From Adineta steineri (lineage: Eukaryota; Rotifera; Eurotatoria; Adinetida; Adinetidae), in NCBI GenBank assembly GCA_905250115.1, contig CAJNOI010000036.1, positions 322,429 through 386,428 on the forward strand: a stretch of DNA of 64,000 nucleotides. Direction: 5' to 3'. The translations under genes and the position numbers were made by a program. The notes below the pieces were generated by a model. The model saw only the letters and a program-made list of their open reading frames with translations, had not been told where the DNA came from and did no database searches. Below are positions 61,701-64,000 of this stretch, one piece after another. Positions within the stretch are counted from its first letter, which is position 1, and each line of letters starts with the position of its first letter.

Positions 61701-64000
61701 AAAATGATGGAACGGTTAATTGTAAAATAAGGACAATAGTCTATATATGTAATGTAAATTAACCAAAAAAAAAATAATCAACAGAATTATATGAACATTA
61801 TCTACATGATTTTAAATATTAATATCACTTTCTGAATATTGATGCCCTCGGCAAGATATTATAGATGAATAGTTAATGAAAAATGTCAGCCATTTTTTTT
61901 TCTCCCGTAAGATTATTAGTTAGACAATGGACTGAATAATCGTTTTTTATAGACAAATAATTCTGCAATGACCTTGAAAGGTGTTAAATATGTTTTATGA
62001 TAGATTTCTAACTTACTTTCTTTTTTGTAATCGATACATTATATTATATATTATATTTTAATAAACATCTTTCTAAGAGCAAGAGAAAATCAAAGAGAAT
62101 GTAATGGCGATCGTTTGAGTTAAGCTACGGATATAACAGATATAGAATAAATGGTAGAATGAGAATTACAAATGTTTGCCTCCTATATATAAGTAATAAA
62201 GAAAAAGATAGTAATTCTTTGCTTCTATATGTCTCAATATGAATAGTACATTCTGACATTTTTTTCTCATTCATCTCAATAAGAACGAACGATCAAAACA
62301 ACAAAAATACTTACTCGTTTACAGAAGGTATAGCTGGCTCGATGACAGTGCTTATTTTCTTTTGTGGAGCTTGAAGTTGTACAGCCATAGAAGCTAAAAT
62401 TTAAATCAAATTATTTATTTTAATTATATATATCAGACTTATTTCATTCGATCAATACATACATCGTTTAACATTGACTTGTGTAGCACTAATGACTTCA
62501 CCTAATTCATTTTTGAGAACAACTTTAAATTTACCATCATAATCAATATTTATCCTATCAATTGTTAATACTGAAGAAAACATATGAACATCACGCATTT
62601 GATCAATATGTATAGTCGATGAAGGTTTCAATACATCATTTTTAAAATACCATGTTATCTAAAACAAAATACATATTTTTTTTTCTCAATAAATGAATGC
62701 TCTAAAAACAATTGTTCTTTACCGTTGGTTCAGGTTGAGCAATGAAACGAACTTCAAGTTTAAGTTTGTCTCCTTCATTAACAGCTGTTGTTGGTTTAAG
62801 ACGAAGAGTAAAGTTTGGTCGTAGAAAATCTTGTTCAGCGGCTGACGTAGGTGAATCTGGCGGAGCTATTTCAGCAGATTCAGCTATTTTAACAGCTTCT
62901 AATTGTGGTGAATCTTTTAGAGTAATAGATGGTTTTTTCACATCTGCAACACTCTCCTCTACAGCCATTGATTGTGGTTGTACTCCTTTCTTCTGTGTAT
63001 CTTCTGCTTTTGATTTTGTTACTGTAGATTCTTCTTGTTTTTGTTGAGTTGCTTGTAGTTTTTGTTGTTCAAGAGTTTTCTTTTCTTCCACTGGTGATAC
63101 TTTCTGTTCTTCCACAACTTTCTTCTGTTCAGACACTTTCGCTTGTGTGTCTTTCACCGTTTTCTTCTGATCAACTTGTAATGCCTCTTGTTCCTCAACA
63201 AGTTTACTTTGCACAGCTGCTTTCTGTTTTTCTTCTGTGCTAGGTACTTTTTCACCTGGTTTAGGTGTTTCCACTTGTTTTGGTACTTCCGCTGGTTTAA
63301 CTTGTTCAGGAGCTTTTGGTTGTTCAACTTGTTTTGGTGCTTCTGCAGCCTTTTGTTTTTCACCTGGTTTTGGTACTTCTGTAACCTTTTGTTGTTCAGC
63401 TACTTTCGACGCTTCGGCAGCTTTTGATTGTTCGACTGATTTTGGTGCTTCTGCAGGTTTAGCAGCTTCAGGAACCTTTTGTTTTTCACCTGGTTTTGGA
63501 GCTTCTGTAGCCTTTGGTTGCTCAGCTGGTTTTTGTTGTTCGATCGGTTTAGCAGCTTCGGCAGCTTTCGGTTGTTCTGTTGGTTTTGGTGCTTCTGCAG
63601 GTTTAGCAGCTTCGGGAACCTTCTGTTTTTCAGCAGCTTTTGGTTGTTCAACTGTTTTTTGTTGCTCAGCTGGTTTTGGTGCTTCAGCAACTTTCGGTTG
63701 TTCGACTGGTTTAGTAGCATCAGCTGGTTTCGGTGCTTCGACAACTTTTGTTTGTTCAACTGGTTTAGGAGCTTCAGCAGCTTTTGGTTGCTCGACTGGT
63801 TTCTGTTGTTCGGTTGGTTTAGTAGCTTCTGGAACTTTTGGCTGTTCAACTGGCTTTTGTTGTTCAGCTGGTTTTGGTGCTTCAGCAACTTTCGGTTGTT
63901 CGACCGGTTTAGCAGCTTCAGCAGCTTTTGGTTGTTCAATTGGTTTTTGTTGTTCAGCTGGTTTCGGTGCTTCAGCAACTTTCGGTTGTTCAACTTGTTT
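43715..64000 (-). CDS. giant titin/twitchin-type Ig-domain protein (partial, 26 exons seen)
   Basis: Exons (5' to 3'): 62723-64000, 62463-62658, 62315-62393, 60796-60964, 59715-60736, 58484-59660, 58290-58429, 57604-58234, 56135-57546, 54809-56075, 54643-54746, 54514-54585, 53780-54458, 53546-53724, 52822-53494, 52589-52761, 52431-52536, 51613-52379, 51277-51558, 50664-51224, 48304-50613, 47479-48248, 44450-47414, 44178-44401, 44066-44123, 43715-43996. Phases agree at every join I checked except for a one-base excess in 60796-60964. About 5,850 residues: a PEVK-like start, then about 55 I-set Ig domains (core WLKDGKPL, DxGxYxxxxxN). No fibronectin-III or kinase domain was seen, unlike full twitchin or titin. 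A short basic/Gly-rich linker with YKSVLRKA lies near 57300-57650. The role is elastic scaffold of muscle sarcomeres. Both ends are missing: the window edge cuts the 5' side, and the last donor at 43713-43714 has no partner before the gap. Confidence 0.88.
60965..62314 (-). other. large intron of the Ig gene
   Basis: At 1350 bases it is some twenty times the usual intron of this gene. No coding exon was recognised; it could hold a regulatory element or an internal promoter. Confidence 0.5.
62723..64000 (-). repeat. PEVK-like low-complexity coding repeat
   Basis: From the window edge to about 63250 the frame encodes units such as VEQPKVAEAPKPAEQQKP in steps of about 7-21 residues, rich in P, E, A, V, K and Q. 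From there to 62850 it becomes a Gln/Lys/Glu-rich, probably coiled segment before the first Ig domain. An alternative frame is also open because of the repeat, but only this one joins the Ig exons. Confidence 0.85.

Noticed and set aside
63400-63993. A long minus-strand frame rich in Asn, Gln, Lys and Leu
   Set aside because: It is the out-of-phase shadow of the PEVK-like repeat; only the other frame joins the Ig exons.

Overview
The window looks like nuclear DNA of a bdelloid rotifer (Rotaria or Adineta type; genus not resolved). The grounds are AT-rich sequence, spliceosomal introns of about 48-70 bases with GT/AG ends, several genes of families known to be expanded in bdelloids (ADP-ribosyltransferase-TPR, NHL, F-box/LRR), and many interstitial runs of GTGTGGG, which match my recollection of the Adineta telomere repeat TGTGGG. 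No RNA gene, intact transposon, plasmid or prokaryotic feature was seen. Exon models were joined by hand from splice dinucleotides, reading phase and family resemblance.

Region 1-42,460 is an accessory-like landscape. It holds two copies of an ADP-ribosyltransferase (ART) plus TPR gene (1-1316 partial; 29032-31194), one gene that fuses ART, TPR and an NHL propeller (37319-40563), one that fuses a caspase-like protease to a paralogous NHL propeller (14169-16685), three F-box genes (3312-5192; 8764-11644; 17504-24239), an ART-like gene broken by one stop (32955-33917), a broken rhodopsin-type receptor (35600-36560), a broken membrane-protein frame (6660-7493) and an NHL scrap (6098-6233). Two F-box genes end in arrays of 84-base exons, each encoding one leucine-rich repeat, with 14 such exons in one gene and 31 in the other. 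At least fifteen short palindromes with telomere-like arms are scattered through this part, and several sit at the edges of duplicated blocks.

Region 43,715-64,000 is one giant minus-strand muscle-type gene of the titin/twitchin kind. It has a PEVK-like low-complexity start cut by the window edge, then about 55 immunoglobulin I-set domains over 26 exons. Its far end lies next to a 100-base run of N, so the 3' end is not settled. No telomere-like palindrome was found in it.

How the genes may work together (inference): the left part carries effector domains (ART, caspase, F-box) joined to repeat scaffolds (TPR, NHL, LRR) that are fast-evolving and easily exchanged through phase-matched introns. 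That layout resembles a repertoire of sensor-effector proteins. The most striking case is one 932-base NHL exon attached through a phase-1 intron to a caspase in one gene and to an ART-TPR protein in another.
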